Shown: positions 35,109-43,934 of the stretch, piece by piece
How positions within the stretch are numbered: the stretch's first letter is position 1
Layout of the letters: each line of letters starts with the position of its first letter
Source of the DNA: Nocardia vermiculata NBRC 100427
GTDB taxonomy: Bacteria > Actinomycetota > Actinomycetes > Mycobacteriales > Mycobacteriaceae
Length of the DNA: 64,000 nucleotides
Direction of reading: 5' to 3'
Assembly: GCF_001613265.1 (NCBI RefSeq)
Contig: NZ_BDCA01000019.1
Location: 1 to 64,000 of the forward strand
Translations under genes and position numbers: made by a program
Notes under the pieces: generated by a model
What the model was told of the DNA's origin: nothing
The model's database searches: none
The model's input: only the letters and a program-made list of their open reading frames with translations

Positions 35109-36008
35109 TCAGGCCTGGAAGCGGTAGCCCATGCCGGCCTCGGTCAGCAGATGCTTCGGTTGCGAGGGATCGTCCTCCAACTTGCGGCGCAGCTGAGCCA
35201 GATACACACGCAGGTAATGGGTTTCGGTCGCGTACGACGGCCCCCACACCTCGCGCAACAACTCCCGGCGACCCACCAGTTTGCCCGCATTGCGCACCAG
35301 CATCTCCAGCACACCCCACTCGGTCGGTGTGAGATGCACATCTCGGCCGCCGCGCACCACCTTCTTCGCCGCGAGGTCGACAGTGAACGACGCCGTCCGA
35401 ACCACCGGTGCGACATCCTCGTTCAACGCGGTCGCTCGTCGTACCGCCGCCCGCAGCCGGGCCAGCAACTCGTCCATGCCGAACGGTTTGGTGACGTAGT
35501 CGTCGGCACCGGTGTCGAGCGCCTGCACCTTGTCCGCCGAATCGGTACGGGCCGACAGCACGATCACCGGCATCGAACTCCAGCCCCGGATACCAGCCAG
35601 CACCTCGATCCCGTCGATATCGGGCAGCCCCAGATCCAGCACCACCACGTCCGGATGTTTCGCCGCCGCCGCCCGCAACGCGGCCGCACCCGTCGCGGCG
35701 GTGACCACCTCGTAGCCACGCACCGACAGGTTGATCCGCAACGCCCGCAGCAGCTGCGGCTCGTCGTCGACGACCAGCACCCGGACCGCAGTGCTCTCGG
35801 CCGGTGCCGCCGCCGCGTCCTCGGGATCACGCAGCACCGGCTCGCCGACCGGTACGGCACTCACCGGGCCTGCTGTGGATTGCGGGGCACCCGCGCCCGG
35901 TCGGCCCTGTGAGTGGGCTACGCCAGTCTCACTCACAGGGCCTGCTGTGGATTGCGGGGCACCCGCGCCCGGTCGGCCCTGTGAGTGGGCTACGCCAGTG
36001 TCACTCAC
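35109..36008 (-). CDS. kdpE: KdpE response regulator with duplicated N-terminal extension
   Basis: A 299-residue OmpR-type regulator of K+ uptake. The receiver starts near residue 76 (VRVLVVDDEPQLLRALRINL) with phospho-acceptor D125 in VVLDLGLPD, followed by the ADDYVTKPF lysine. The C-terminal winged helix begins about 205 (HLTPTEWGVLEMLV; YLRVYLAQLRRKLE). The first 49 residues are odd: two 24-residue copies, one base change apart, from a 72-bp DNA duplication. They precede a Pro/Ala linker and are absent from other KdpE. The GTG at 36008 overlaps the kdpD stop (GTGA). Reinitiation at an inner in-frame GTG is possible. Confidence 0.94.
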   Translation of the reverse strand: MSDTGVAHSQGRPGAGAPQSTAGPVSETGVAHSQGRPGAGAPQSTAGPVSAVPVGEPVLRDPEDAAAAPAESTAVRVLVVDDEPQLLRALRINLSVRGYEVVTAATGAAALRAAAAKHPDVVVLDLGLPDIDGIEVLAGIRGWSSMPVIVLSARTDSADKVQALDTGADDYVTKPFGMDELLARLRAAVRRATALNEDVAPVVRTASFTVDLAAKKVVRGGRDVHLTPTEWGVLEMLVRNAGKLVGRRELLREVWGPSYATETHYLRVYLAQLRRKLEDDPSQPKHLLTEAGMGYRFQA

Positions 36009-36015
36009 AGGGCCT
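35858..36015. repeat. 72-bp tandem duplication with hairpins at the kdpD/kdpE junction
   Basis: Two copies of a 72-bp unit lie at 35858-35929 and 35930-36001, identical at 70 of 72 positions, with a 14-bp third start at 36002-36015. Each junction forms an inverted repeat with a 13-bp stem and a 14-nt loop: 35903-35915 with 35930-35942, and 35975-35987 with 36002-36014. The stem includes the kdpD stop and the kdpE GTG. The unit is in frame for kdpE (24 codons). Confidence 0.92.
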
Positions 36016-38521
36016 CCTGGGGTGTGCGCATGTCTGTTCGGTCGGCAGGTAGTTCCACCACCATTGTGAGTCCACCTCCGGGTGTCGGTTCGGCACGGAC
36101 GGTGCCGTTCATCGCTTCCACGAATCCGCGTACCACCGACAAGCCCAAACCCACTCCGGAGGAGTTGTCCCGGTCGCCGAGCCGCTGGAACGGTTCGAAC
36201 ATCTGGTCCTCGAGCCCCGACGGGACCCCGGGACCATGGTCTTCCACGGCGATCGACACCTGGCCCCCATCACGCTCCGCCGTCACCCGCACGGGCGTAT
36301 CGGACTCGGTGTAGCGCAGTGCGTTGTCGATCAGATTGGCCAGGACCCGCTCCAGTAGTCCACCGTCCGCCCACGCGGAGACCTCACCGACCTCGACCCG
36401 TACCCGGTCCATCGTGGTCCGCCGCACACCACGGGTCCCCATTCCGACCCCGACCACCGCGCGATTCACCACCTCCTCGAGATACACCTGCTTGAGCTGG
36501 GGCTGCACCGCACCCGCCGCGAGACGCGAGGAGTCGAGCAGGTTGCCGACCAGCGCGGTCAGCTGATCGGTGGATTCCTCGATGGTCTCCAGCAACTCCG
36601 CGGTGTCGGCAGGGGAGAACTGCACGTCCTCGCTGCGCAGACTCGATACCGCCGCCTTCGCCGCGGCCAGCGGAGTGCGTAGGTCGTGGCTGACCGCCGA
36701 GAGTAGAGCCCGCCGCAGCCGATCGGCGGCGACCAGACCCGCGGCTGCCTCGGCCTGAGCCGCCAGCCGGCGCTGGCGCACCAGTCCTGCGGCCTGGCCG
36801 GCCACGGCGGCAAGGACACGCAGGTCACCCGCGGTGAGCGCCCGACCACGCAACAGCAGGGAGTGCTCACCGTCGCCCGCATCGATCGCGGTGTCGGCCG
36901 CAGCTGTCCGCTGCGGCGGATCGTTGCCGACCCCGGCGATCATCTCGGCGCCGCCGACGAAACTGACCGCGTGCTGCCCGTAGATCTCCCGCGCCCGCTC
37001 CAACAGGGCGGGCAGATCGGCGCCGTGCAATACCGCGCCGGCGAACAGCGTCAGTAATTCCGCCTCGCGCGACGCGGTGCGTGCCTCGCGGGCTCGCACC
37101 GCCGAGATGTCGACCAGCGCCGCCACCGCGATGGCGACCGCCGCCATCACCACGATCGTCAGGATGTTGTCCAGCTGAGCGACGGTGAAGCTGTACCGGG
37201 GGGTGGTGAAGAACCAGTTGAGCAGCACTCCGCCCAGCACGGCCGACAGGGCTGCCGGTGCCACGCCGCCGAGCAGCGCGACCGCGATCACGCCGATGAA
37301 GAACAGCGCGCTTTCCCCTGCCACATCCAGTATCGAATCCAGCCACAGGTAGCAGAGCAGTGTGATCAGCGTGGGGACCACGAGCGCGGCCGGCCACGAC
37401 AGTGCCGAGCGCTGCTGTCGCATCGGTACCCGCCGGAATCCGCGCTGTGCCTCCTCATGGGTGACCATGTGCACGTCGATGGTGTCCGACCGTTGCACCA
37501 CGGTCGCGCCGATTCCCTGATCCAGGATCCGAGCCCAGCGCGAGCGTCGGGACGTGCCGATCACGAGCTGGGTGGCATTGACCTGGCGGGCGAAATCCAG
37601 CAGTGCGTCCGGAACATTTTCCCCGGTCACCGTGTGCAACCCGGCGCCCAGATCGGTGGCCAGATCGCGCAGCCGTTGCAGGCGCCGGGTCGACACCCCG
37701 GCCAGGCCGTCGCCGCGCGCCACGTGCACCACGAGCAGTTCGGCGCTCGATTTGGCGGCGATCCGGCTCGCCCGCCGCACGATGGTCTCCGACTCCGGCC
37801 CGCCGGTGACGGCGACGACGACGCGCTCGCGCGCCTCCCAGGTCTTGGTGATCGCGTGCTCGGCGCGGTAGGCGGCCAGTGCGGCATCGACCTGATCGGC
37901 CAGCCACAGCAGCGCCAGTTCGCGCAGCGCGGTGAGATTTCCGGGCCGGAAGTAGTTGCGTAGCGCGGCGTCGACCTTGTCGGCGGGATAGACGTTGCCG
38001 TGCGACAACCGGCGCCGCAGCGCTTCCGGTGTGATGTCGACCAGCTCGACCTGGTCGGCGCCCCGCACCACCCGATCGGGCACGGTTTCCCGCTGCGTCA
38101 CGCCGGTGATCTGCTCGACGACGTCGTTGAGGCTTTCCAGATGCTGGACATTGACCGTCGAGATCACATCGATCCCGGCATCCAGGAGTTCGTGCACGTC
38201 CTGCCAGCGTTTCTCGTTCTTCGCGCCGGGGGCGTTGGTGTGGGCGAGCTCGTCGACCAGCGCGACCGCCGGGGCGCGGTGCAGAACCGCTTCGAGGTCC
38301 AGTTCGCCGATCCGGGCACCTCGGTACATGTGGGTCTGCAAGGGGACCTGCTCGATGCCCGCGAGCAACTCGGCGGTTCTGCTTCGCCCATGGGTCTCGA
38401 CGACCGCGGCGACCACGTCGCGCCCGCGACCCAGCCGGCGGTGAGCCTCACCGAGCATCGCGTAGGTCTTACCCACGCCCGGGGCCGCCCCGAGATAGAT
38501 GCGTAGCTGCCCGCGCTTCAC
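36005..38521 (-). CDS. kdpD: KdpD sensor histidine kinase (potassium/osmotic)
   Basis: An 838-residue membrane sensor. The cytoplasmic N-terminal KdpD domain starts at once (LRIYLGAAPGVGKTYAMLGE, Walker-A-like) and is followed by a UspA-like domain (about 235-360). Four transmembrane helices lie near 385-480 (WPAALVVPTLITLLCYLWL). A GAF-like region precedes the kinase core with phospho-acceptor H612 in AVSHDLRTPL. ATPase motifs are NLIDNALRYTES and VEDHGPGVPSG. The GTG at 38521 overlaps the stop of a 51-codon membrane microprotein gene. It is divergent from kdpFABC, the reverse of E. coli. Confidence 0.96.
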   Translation of the reverse strand: MKRGQLRIYLGAAPGVGKTYAMLGEAHRRLGRGRDVVAAVVETHGRSRTAELLAGIEQVPLQTHMYRGARIGELDLEAVLHRAPAVALVDELAHTNAPGAKNEKRWQDVHELLDAGIDVISTVNVQHLESLNDVVEQITGVTQRETVPDRVVRGADQVELVDITPEALRRRLSHGNVYPADKVDAALRNYFRPGNLTALRELALLWLADQVDAALAAYRAEHAITKTWEARERVVVAVTGGPESETIVRRASRIAAKSSAELLVVHVARGDGLAGVSTRRLQRLRDLATDLGAGLHTVTGENVPDALLDFARQVNATQLVIGTSRRSRWARILDQGIGATVVQRSDTIDVHMVTHEEAQRGFRRVPMRQQRSALSWPAALVVPTLITLLCYLWLDSILDVAGESALFFIGVIAVALLGGVAPAALSAVLGGVLLNWFFTTPRYSFTVAQLDNILTIVVMAAVAIAVAALVDISAVRAREARTASREAELLTLFAGAVLHGADLPALLERAREIYGQHAVSFVGGAEMIAGVGNDPPQRTAAADTAIDAGDGEHSLLLRGRALTAGDLRVLAAVAGQAAGLVRQRRLAAQAEAAAGLVAADRLRRALLSAVSHDLRTPLAAAKAAVSSLRSEDVQFSPADTAELLETIEESTDQLTALVGNLLDSSRLAAGAVQPQLKQVYLEEVVNRAVVGVGMGTRGVRRTTMDRVRVEVGEVSAWADGGLLERVLANLIDNALRYTESDTPVRVTAERDGGQVSIAVEDHGPGVPSGLEDQMFEPFQRLGDRDNSSGVGLGLSVVRGFVEAMNGTVRAEPTPGGGLTMVVELPADRTDMRTPQEAL

Positions 38522-38673
38522 CGATCCATCATCGCGCGGCGCGCACGCTGCCCTCGGTGCGACATCCGCGGGGACGTACGCGGGGGTCTGCTTCGCCCGG
38601 CCGCGAGCCGCAACGCCAGCGCGCAACAGGCGAAGCCGATGATCACCATCGCGGCGACCGCGAAATCCGGCAC
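38518..38673 (-). CDS. 51-residue membrane microprotein coupled to kdpD
   Basis: A gene too short for most callers. The GTG start at 38673 has AAGGAG 6 nt upstream, an excellent site. The product begins MPDFAVAAMVIIGFACCALA, one clear transmembrane helix with two adjacent cysteines, followed by a strongly basic tail (about 10 Arg in 27 residues). Its TGA overlaps the kdpD GTG start (GTGA), so kdpD is probably translated by coupling. It is not KdpF, which lies on the other strand. I cannot name it; a regulator or membrane partner of KdpD is inference. Confidence 0.75.
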   Translation of the reverse strand: MPDFAVAAMVIIGFACCALALRLAAGRSRPPRTSPRMSHRGQRARRAMMDR

Positions 38674-38986
38674 TGTCGTCTCCTTGTCCCGCTCGAATCG
38701 AAGCCACCCGGTCGGATGATCGAACCGGTACCCCTCTGTGTACCGCCACCGGGGACCGATTCTGCGGATATTTACGACTTCTTGACGGGACGCCCGCTCA
38801 CCTTGACGTCCTACCCGGCGTGGTGCCTGCCGCCGGTACTGCGACAGCGTCCCCGTAAGCACCGCGTCAATGCCGCGGCCATCGCCGCTAAGAAGCCGTC
38901 AACGCCGTCGAAATCGAGCCGGCGGAGAGCTTGACTCACAGCGGCGCGTCCGATTCGGGATGGGCGTCAACAGAGAGGTTTGCACT
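38674..38986. promoter_or_regulatory. Divergent kdpDE / kdpFABC regulatory region
   Basis: 313 bp with no supported gene (an open frame on + has Arg-rich, unconserved residues). It must hold both promoters. Candidates seen: TTGACT at 38931-38936 as a -35 box for the kdpFABC side, and an AT-richer block ATTTACGACTTCTTGACG at 38770-38787, loosely like the T-rich KdpE target of E. coli. Both are weak assignments. Confidence 0.4.
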
Positions 38987-39070
38987 ATGTCTGTCGCGGT
39001 GTTCACCGTCGTGACCGTGGCGATCTTCGCCCTGCTCGGCCTGCTGCAACGGGGGGTGGAACGGCTGTGA
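38987..39070 (+). CDS. 27-residue membrane microprotein upstream of kdpF
   Basis: A tiny gene with GAGAGG 8 nt ahead of the ATG. The product begins MSVAVFTVVTVAIFALLGLL and ends QRGVERL: one hydrophobic helix plus a basic end. Its TGA overlaps the GTG start of kdpF (GTGA), so it is the first cistron of the kdp operon. Similar short peptides sit before kdpF in other actinobacteria as far as I recall, without assigned function. It could be a second KdpF-like lipid-mimic helix. Confidence 0.72.
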   Translation: MSVAVFTVVTVAIFALLGLLQRGVERL

Positions 39071-39153
39071 CGCAGAACATCATCGGTCTGGTTCTGGCGC
39101 TCGGTGTCGCGGTGTTCATGATCGCGGCGCTGCTGTTCCCCGAAAGGTTCTAG
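39067..39153 (+). CDS. kdpF: KdpF, small stabilising subunit of the Kdp ATPase
   Basis: A 28-residue single-helix protein (it ends AALLFPERF, the hallmark of actinobacterial KdpF). It stabilises the KdpFABC complex in the membrane, binding beside KdpA. The GTG start at 39067 overlaps the preceding microprotein by 4 nt, and kdpA starts on the base after its TAG. Too short for ordinary gene callers but securely placed. Confidence 0.93.
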   Translation: MTQNIIGLVLALGVAVFMIAALLFPERF

Positions 39154-40824
39154 GTGAGCACAACCACAGCCGGGGTCGTTTTCGCGGCGACCCTGATCAT
39201 CGCCTTGGCGGCAGTGCACATACCGCTCGGCGACTACATGTACCGCGTCTACAACGGCCGCAAGCATTCGCGAGTCGAACGAATCATCTACCGCGGCATC
39301 GGGGTTCAGCCCGGGGTGGAACAGAGCTGGGGAGTGTATGCCCGCAGTGTGCTCGCCTTCTCCGCGGTGAGCGTGCTGGCGCTGTTCTTCCTGCAGCTGG
39401 TGCAGGGCCGGCTCCCGCTGTCCCTGCACGAGCCCGGCACCGAGATGACCGCCGCGCTGGCATGGAATACCGCCGTCAGCTTCGTCACCAACACCAACTG
39501 GCAGAACTACGCCGGCGAATCCACCCAGGGACACCTGGTTCAGATGGCGGGTCTGGCGGTGCAGAACTTCGTCTCGGCCGCGGTCGGTATGGCGGTAGCG
39601 GTGGCGCTGGTGCGGGGGTTCGCCCGGCGAAACACCGGTGAACTCGGCAACTTCTGGGTCGACCTGGTCCGCGGCACGCTGCGCATCCTGCTGCCCATCG
39701 CGTTCGTCTTCGCGATCGTGCTGGTCGCGGGTGGGCTGATCGAGAACTTTCACCTGCACGACCAGACGGCCCGGACGGTGGCCGGTGCGGCGCAGACGAT
39801 TCCGGGCGGACCGGTGGCGAGTCAGGAGGTCGTCAAGCTGCTGGGAACGAACGGTGGCGGATTCTTCAACGTCAACTCCGCGCATCCGTTCGAAAACGCC
39901 TCCGCCTGGACCAACTGGGTCGAGATCTTCCTGATCCTGCTGATCGCCTTCTCGCTGCCCCGCACCTTCGGACGGATGGTGGGCAGCCGTAAACAGGGCT
40001 ACGCCATCGTTTCCGCCATGGCCGTGCTGGCGGTGATCAGCGTGACGCTGCTCAATGTGTCGCAGCTGAGCCATCATGGCACCGTGCCGACCGCGGCGGG
40101 CTCGGCGCTGGAAGGTGTGGAAAACCGTTTCGGCGTGGCCGATTCGGCGACCTTCGCCACCGCGACCACGTTGACTTCGACCGGAGCAGTCGATTCCGCT
40201 CACGATTCCTACACCAGCTTCGGCGGCATGATCGCGATGGTGAACATGCAGTTGGGTGAGGTCGCGCCCGGCGGCGTGGGATCGGGGCTCTACGGCATGT
40301 TGATCCTCGCCGTGATCACGGTGTTCGTCGCCGGTCTGATGGTCGGGCGGACGCCCGAGTATCTCGGCAAGAAGATCACACCGCGCGAGATCAAGTTCGC
40401 TGCGGCATACTTCCTGGTCAGCCCGCTGATCGTGCTGGTCGGGACGGCGATCGCGATGGCGATGCCGGGACAGCGCGCCGCCATGGCCAATTCCGGGCCG
40501 CACGGACTGTCCGAGGTGTTGTACGCGTTCACCTCCGCGGCCAACAACAACGGCTCCGCCTTCGCCGGGCTCAGTGGCAACACCGTGTGGTGGAACACCG
40601 CGCTGGGCCTGGCCATGTTGCTGGGCCGGTTCGTTCCGATCATTCTCGTCCTCGCCCTGGCCGGTTCGCTGGCTCGTCAGGGGCACACGCCGGAATCGGT
40701 CGGCACCCTGCCGACCCATCGTCCACAGTTCGTCGGCATGGTCGTCGGCGTGACGGTGATTCTGGTCGCGCTCACCTTCCTGCCCATGCAGGCGCTCGGA
40801 CCGCTCGCAGAAGGAATCCACTGA
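39154..40824 (+). CDS. kdpA: KdpA, potassium-binding subunit
   Basis: A 556-residue channel-like subunit that binds and translocates K+. About ten membrane helices and four pore-loop repeats are seen; selectivity-filter regions lie in FVTNTNWQNYAGE, LLGTNGGGFFNVNSAHPFEN and YAFTSAANNNGSAFAGLSGN. The GTG start follows the kdpF stop directly. It forms the high-affinity KdpFABC complex used when external K+ is low or osmotic stress is high. Confidence 0.98.
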   Translation: MSTTTAGVVFAATLIIALAAVHIPLGDYMYRVYNGRKHSRVERIIYRGIGVQPGVEQSWGVYARSVLAFSAVSVLALFFLQLVQGRLPLSLHEPGTEMTAALAWNTAVSFVTNTNWQNYAGESTQGHLVQMAGLAVQNFVSAAVGMAVAVALVRGFARRNTGELGNFWVDLVRGTLRILLPIAFVFAIVLVAGGLIENFHLHDQTARTVAGAAQTIPGGPVASQEVVKLLGTNGGGFFNVNSAHPFENASAWTNWVEIFLILLIAFSLPRTFGRMVGSRKQGYAIVSAMAVLAVISVTLLNVSQLSHHGTVPTAAGSALEGVENRFGVADSATFATATTLTSTGAVDSAHDSYTSFGGMIAMVNMQLGEVAPGGVGSGLYGMLILAVITVFVAGLMVGRTPEYLGKKITPREIKFAAAYFLVSPLIVLVGTAIAMAMPGQRAAMANSGPHGLSEVLYAFTSAANNNGSAFAGLSGNTVWWNTALGLAMLLGRFVPIILVLALAGSLARQGHTPESVGTLPTHRPQFVGMVVGVTVILVALTFLPMQALGPLAEGIH

Positions 40825-40825
40825 T

Positions 40826-42988
40826 ATGACCGCTCCTGCAACCGACCCCGTGGCCGACTCGGGGGCCGCGCCGACCGGCGGCGCACCCGCGCAGCCTGAG
40901 CGCCGCAGCGCATTCGATCCGGCGATGCTCGCCGCCGCACTACCCGAAGCATTGCGCAAACTGGATCCGCGCACCCTGTGGCGCAACCCGGTGATGCTGA
41001 TCGTGGAGATCGGCGCCGTCTGGTCCACCGTGCTGGCCGTCACCGATCCCACCGTCTTCGCCTGGGCGATCGTGCTGTGGCTCTGGCTCACGGTGCTGTT
41101 CGCCAACCTGGCCGAGGCCGTCGCCGAGGGGCGTGGCAAGGCGCAGGCCGACACGTTGCGCAAGGCCAGAACCGACACGGTCGCCCGCCGTCTGCTCGGT
41201 TGGACGCCCGGCGCCGCGACAGTGGAGGAGGAGAGCGTCACCGCTCCCGAACTGTGCCGCGGCGATCATGTCCTGGTCGAGGCCGGACAGGTGGTGCCCG
41301 GTGACGGTGACGTCGTGGAAGGTATCGCCTCGGTGGACGAATCCGCGATCACCGGTGAATCCGCTCCGGTGATCCGGGAATCCGGTGGTGACCGGTCCGC
41401 GGTTACCGGTGGTACGACGGTGTTGTCGGATCGTATCGTCGTCGAGATCACCCAGGAGCCGGGCGGCAGTTTCATCGACCGGATGATCGCGCTGGTCGAG
41501 GGGGCCGGTCGGCAGAAGACGCCGAACGAGATCGCCCTGAATATCCTGCTCGCGGCGCTCACCGTCATCTTCGTGTTCGCGGTGGTCACCCTGCAGCCGG
41601 CCGCGATCTTCGCCAAGGCGAACAATCCGGGCGTGCCCGACAGCGCGGCGCTCGATCTGCACGGCGTCACTGGGATCGTCATGGTGTCGCTGCTGGTCTG
41701 CCTGATTCCGACCACGATCGGCGCGCTGCTGTCGGCGATCGGTATCGCGGGCATGGACCGGCTGGTACAGCGCAACGTCCTGGCCATGTCGGGTCGTGCG
41801 GTGGAGGCGGCCGGTGACGTGAACACACTGCTGCTGGACAAGACCGGAACCATCACGCTGGGCAACAGGCAAGCGGCACAGTTCATCGCGATGCCGGGGG
41901 TCGCCGAGGACGAGCTGGCCGATGCCGCACAGCTGTCCAGCCTGGCCGACGAGACGCCGGAAGGTCGCTCGATCGTCGTTTTCGCGAAAACCGCCTACGG
42001 CAAACGCGAACGCACCCCCGGTGAACTCGTCGGGGCGGACTGGGTGGAGTTCAGTGCACGCACCCGAATGTCGGGAGTGGATCTGGGCGACGGACATCGG
42101 TTGCGCAAGGGGGCGGCCGGTGCGGTATCGGAATGGGTTCGCGCGCAGGGTGGTTCGGTGCCCGAGGAGGCGAGCCGGACCGTCGATGCGATATCCGCCG
42201 CCGGTGGGACCCCCTTGGCGGTCGGTGAACTGGCCGACGGCAGAGCCAGGCTGCTCGGGGTGGTCCGCCTCGAGGACGTGGTCAAGCAGGGGATGCGGGA
42301 GCGCTTCGCCGAGATGCGTCGCATGGGTATCCGCACCGTCATGATCACCGGCGACAATCCCTTGACCGCCAAGGCGATCGCCGACGAGGCCGGGGTGGAC
42401 GACTTCCTCGCCGAAGCCACTCCAGAGGACAAGCTGGCCCTGATCAAATCCGAGCAGGCCGGCGGCAGGCTCGTCGCGATGACGGGTGACGGCACCAACG
42501 ACGCCCCGGCGTTGGCTCGAGCCGATGTGGGCGTCGCGATGAACACCGGAACCTCGGCCGCCAAAGAGGCCGGCAATATGGTCGATCTGGACTCGGATCC
42601 GACCAAACTGATCGAGATCGTGGAGATCGGCAAGCAGTTGCTGATCACCCGTGGTGCGTTGACGACCTTCTCGATCGCCAACGACATCGCCAAGTACTTC
42701 GCCATCATTCCGGCGCTGTTCGTGGCGCTGTTCCCCGGACTGGACGTGCTGAACGTCATGCGGCTGCACAGTCCGCAGTCGGCGATTCTGTCCGCGGTCG
42801 TCTTCAACGCCCTGGTCATCGTGGCATTGATTCCGCTGGCGTTGCGCGGGGTGCGCTACCGGCCCGCCGGCGCATCGGCACTGTTGAGCCGCAACCTGGC
42901 CGTCTACGGAGTCGGTGGCATCATCGCCCCGTTCGTCGGCATCAAACTGATCGACCTCGTCGTTCGCTATCTTCCTGGGATGTCCTGA
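40826..42988 (+). CDS. kdpB: KdpB, P-type ATPase subunit
   Basis: A 720-residue P-type ATPase that drives K+ uptake. The N-terminal 40 residues are Pro/Ala-rich, an extension on the E. coli form. The actuator motif TGES is in AITGESAPVI. The phosphorylated aspartate is D338 in DKTGTITLGN, and the hinge TGDGTNDAPALARADVGVAM binds Mg. It starts 2 nt after the kdpA stop and is followed 1 nt later by kdpC. Confidence 0.98.
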   Translation: MTAPATDPVADSGAAPTGGAPAQPERRSAFDPAMLAAALPEALRKLDPRTLWRNPVMLIVEIGAVWSTVLAVTDPTVFAWAIVLWLWLTVLFANLAEAVAEGRGKAQADTLRKARTDTVARRLLGWTPGAATVEEESVTAPELCRGDHVLVEAGQVVPGDGDVVEGIASVDESAITGESAPVIRESGGDRSAVTGGTTVLSDRIVVEITQEPGGSFIDRMIALVEGAGRQKTPNEIALNILLAALTVIFVFAVVTLQPAAIFAKANNPGVPDSAALDLHGVTGIVMVSLLVCLIPTTIGALLSAIGIAGMDRLVQRNVLAMSGRAVEAAGDVNTLLLDKTGTITLGNRQAAQFIAMPGVAEDELADAAQLSSLADETPEGRSIVVFAKTAYGKRERTPGELVGADWVEFSARTRMSGVDLGDGHRLRKGAAGAVSEWVRAQGGSVPEEASRTVDAISAAGGTPLAVGELADGRARLLGVVRLEDVVKQGMRERFAEMRRMGIRTVMITGDNPLTAKAIADEAGVDDFLAEATPEDKLALIKSEQAGGRLVAMTGDGTNDAPALARADVGVAMNTGTSAAKEAGNMVDLDSDPTKLIEIVEIGKQLLITRGALTTFSIANDIAKYFAIIPALFVALFPGLDVLNVMRLHSPQSAILSAVVFNALVIVALIPLALRGVRYRPAGASALLSRNLAVYGVGGIIAPFVGIKLIDLVVRYLPGMS

Positions 42989-42989
42989 T

Positions 42990-43910
42990 ATGCCGTCATT
43001 CTCGATGCGATACACCACCTGGTTCCGCCAGCATCTCGCCGCCGTGCGGGCCTTGATCGTGCTGACCGTTATCACCGGAATCGCCTATCCGCTGGCCGTT
43101 TTCGCGGTGGCCCAGCTGCCCGGCCTGCACGACAACGCCGAGGGATCACTGCGCTACCGCGACGGAACGCTGGTCGGCAGTAGCCTGATCGGCCAGTCGT
43201 TCACCGACGGAAACGGGCGGGCGCTGCCGCAGTACTTCCAGACCCGGCCGTCGAATTCCGCACCCGCCGACGGTAGCCGGCCCGACGGCTACGACCCGAT
43301 GAACACCAGCTTCGGCAACAAGGGCCCCGAGGACATCGTCGACACCCTGGCTGCCGATCCGGACCACGCCGCCACCAGCCTGCTGACGACCGTGTGCACC
43401 CGGAGCAGGGAGGTGGGGGAGCGAGAAGGCGTCTCCGGTGCCCGGCCGTTCTGCACGCCCGGCGGTGTCGGGGCCGTGCTGGCCGTGTTCGGGGCGCGCG
43501 ATGCGCGCGGCGATATCGGTGCACCCGTCCGGGTCGTCAGTGTCAACGAACAGTGCCCGCAGCATCCGTTCCTGGCCGCATATCGCGGTGTCCGGGTGCA
43601 GTGCGCGCAACCGGGTGAGGACTACTCGGCGGGGCTGATCGTGCCGATCCGTGGTGACGCACCGGCCGAGCCGGCCGTTCCTCCGGATGCCGTCACCGCG
43701 TCCGGCTCCGGACTGGATCCGGATATCTCACCGCGCTACGCCCAGATCCAGATTTCCCGGATCGCCGCGGCTCGGCAGGTCGGGGCGGATCGCATCGCCG
43801 CGGTCGTCGGCGACCACACCGCGAGCCGCACGCTGGGATTTCTCGGTGAGCCCCGGGTGAATGTGCTGGAACTCAATCTCGACCTGGACCGCCGGTTCCC
43901 GGTCCCGTGA
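42990..43910 (+). CDS. kdpC: KdpC, assembly subunit of the Kdp ATPase (enlarged)
   Basis: A 306-residue subunit with one N-terminal helix (VRALIVLTVITGIAYPLAVF) and the KdpC features SLIGQSFTDG, YFQTRPSNSAP, SGSGLDPDISPRYAQIQISR and VNVLELNLDLDRRF. Typical KdpC has about 190-220 residues; here an insert of roughly 100 residues (about 100-215) separates the domain halves and carries four cysteines (two in VCTRSREV and FCTPGG, two in QCPQHPF and QCAQPGE). Inserts of this kind occur in actinobacterial KdpC; their role is unknown. Confidence 0.94.
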   Translation: MPSFSMRYTTWFRQHLAAVRALIVLTVITGIAYPLAVFAVAQLPGLHDNAEGSLRYRDGTLVGSSLIGQSFTDGNGRALPQYFQTRPSNSAPADGSRPDGYDPMNTSFGNKGPEDIVDTLAADPDHAATSLLTTVCTRSREVGEREGVSGARPFCTPGGVGAVLAVFGARDARGDIGAPVRVVSVNEQCPQHPFLAAYRGVRVQCAQPGEDYSAGLIVPIRGDAPAEPAVPPDAVTASGSGLDPDISPRYAQIQISRIAAARQVGADRIAAVVGDHTASRTLGFLGEPRVNVLELNLDLDRRFPVP

Positions 43911-43934
43911 TCGAGCTCGGTGTATTCGGGACGG

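Noticed and set aside
35858..36015. Mobile-element or attachment-site reading of the kdpD/kdpE repeat
   Set aside because: The unit is in frame for kdpE, has no transposase or integrase nearby and no target-site duplication; a slippage duplication is simpler.
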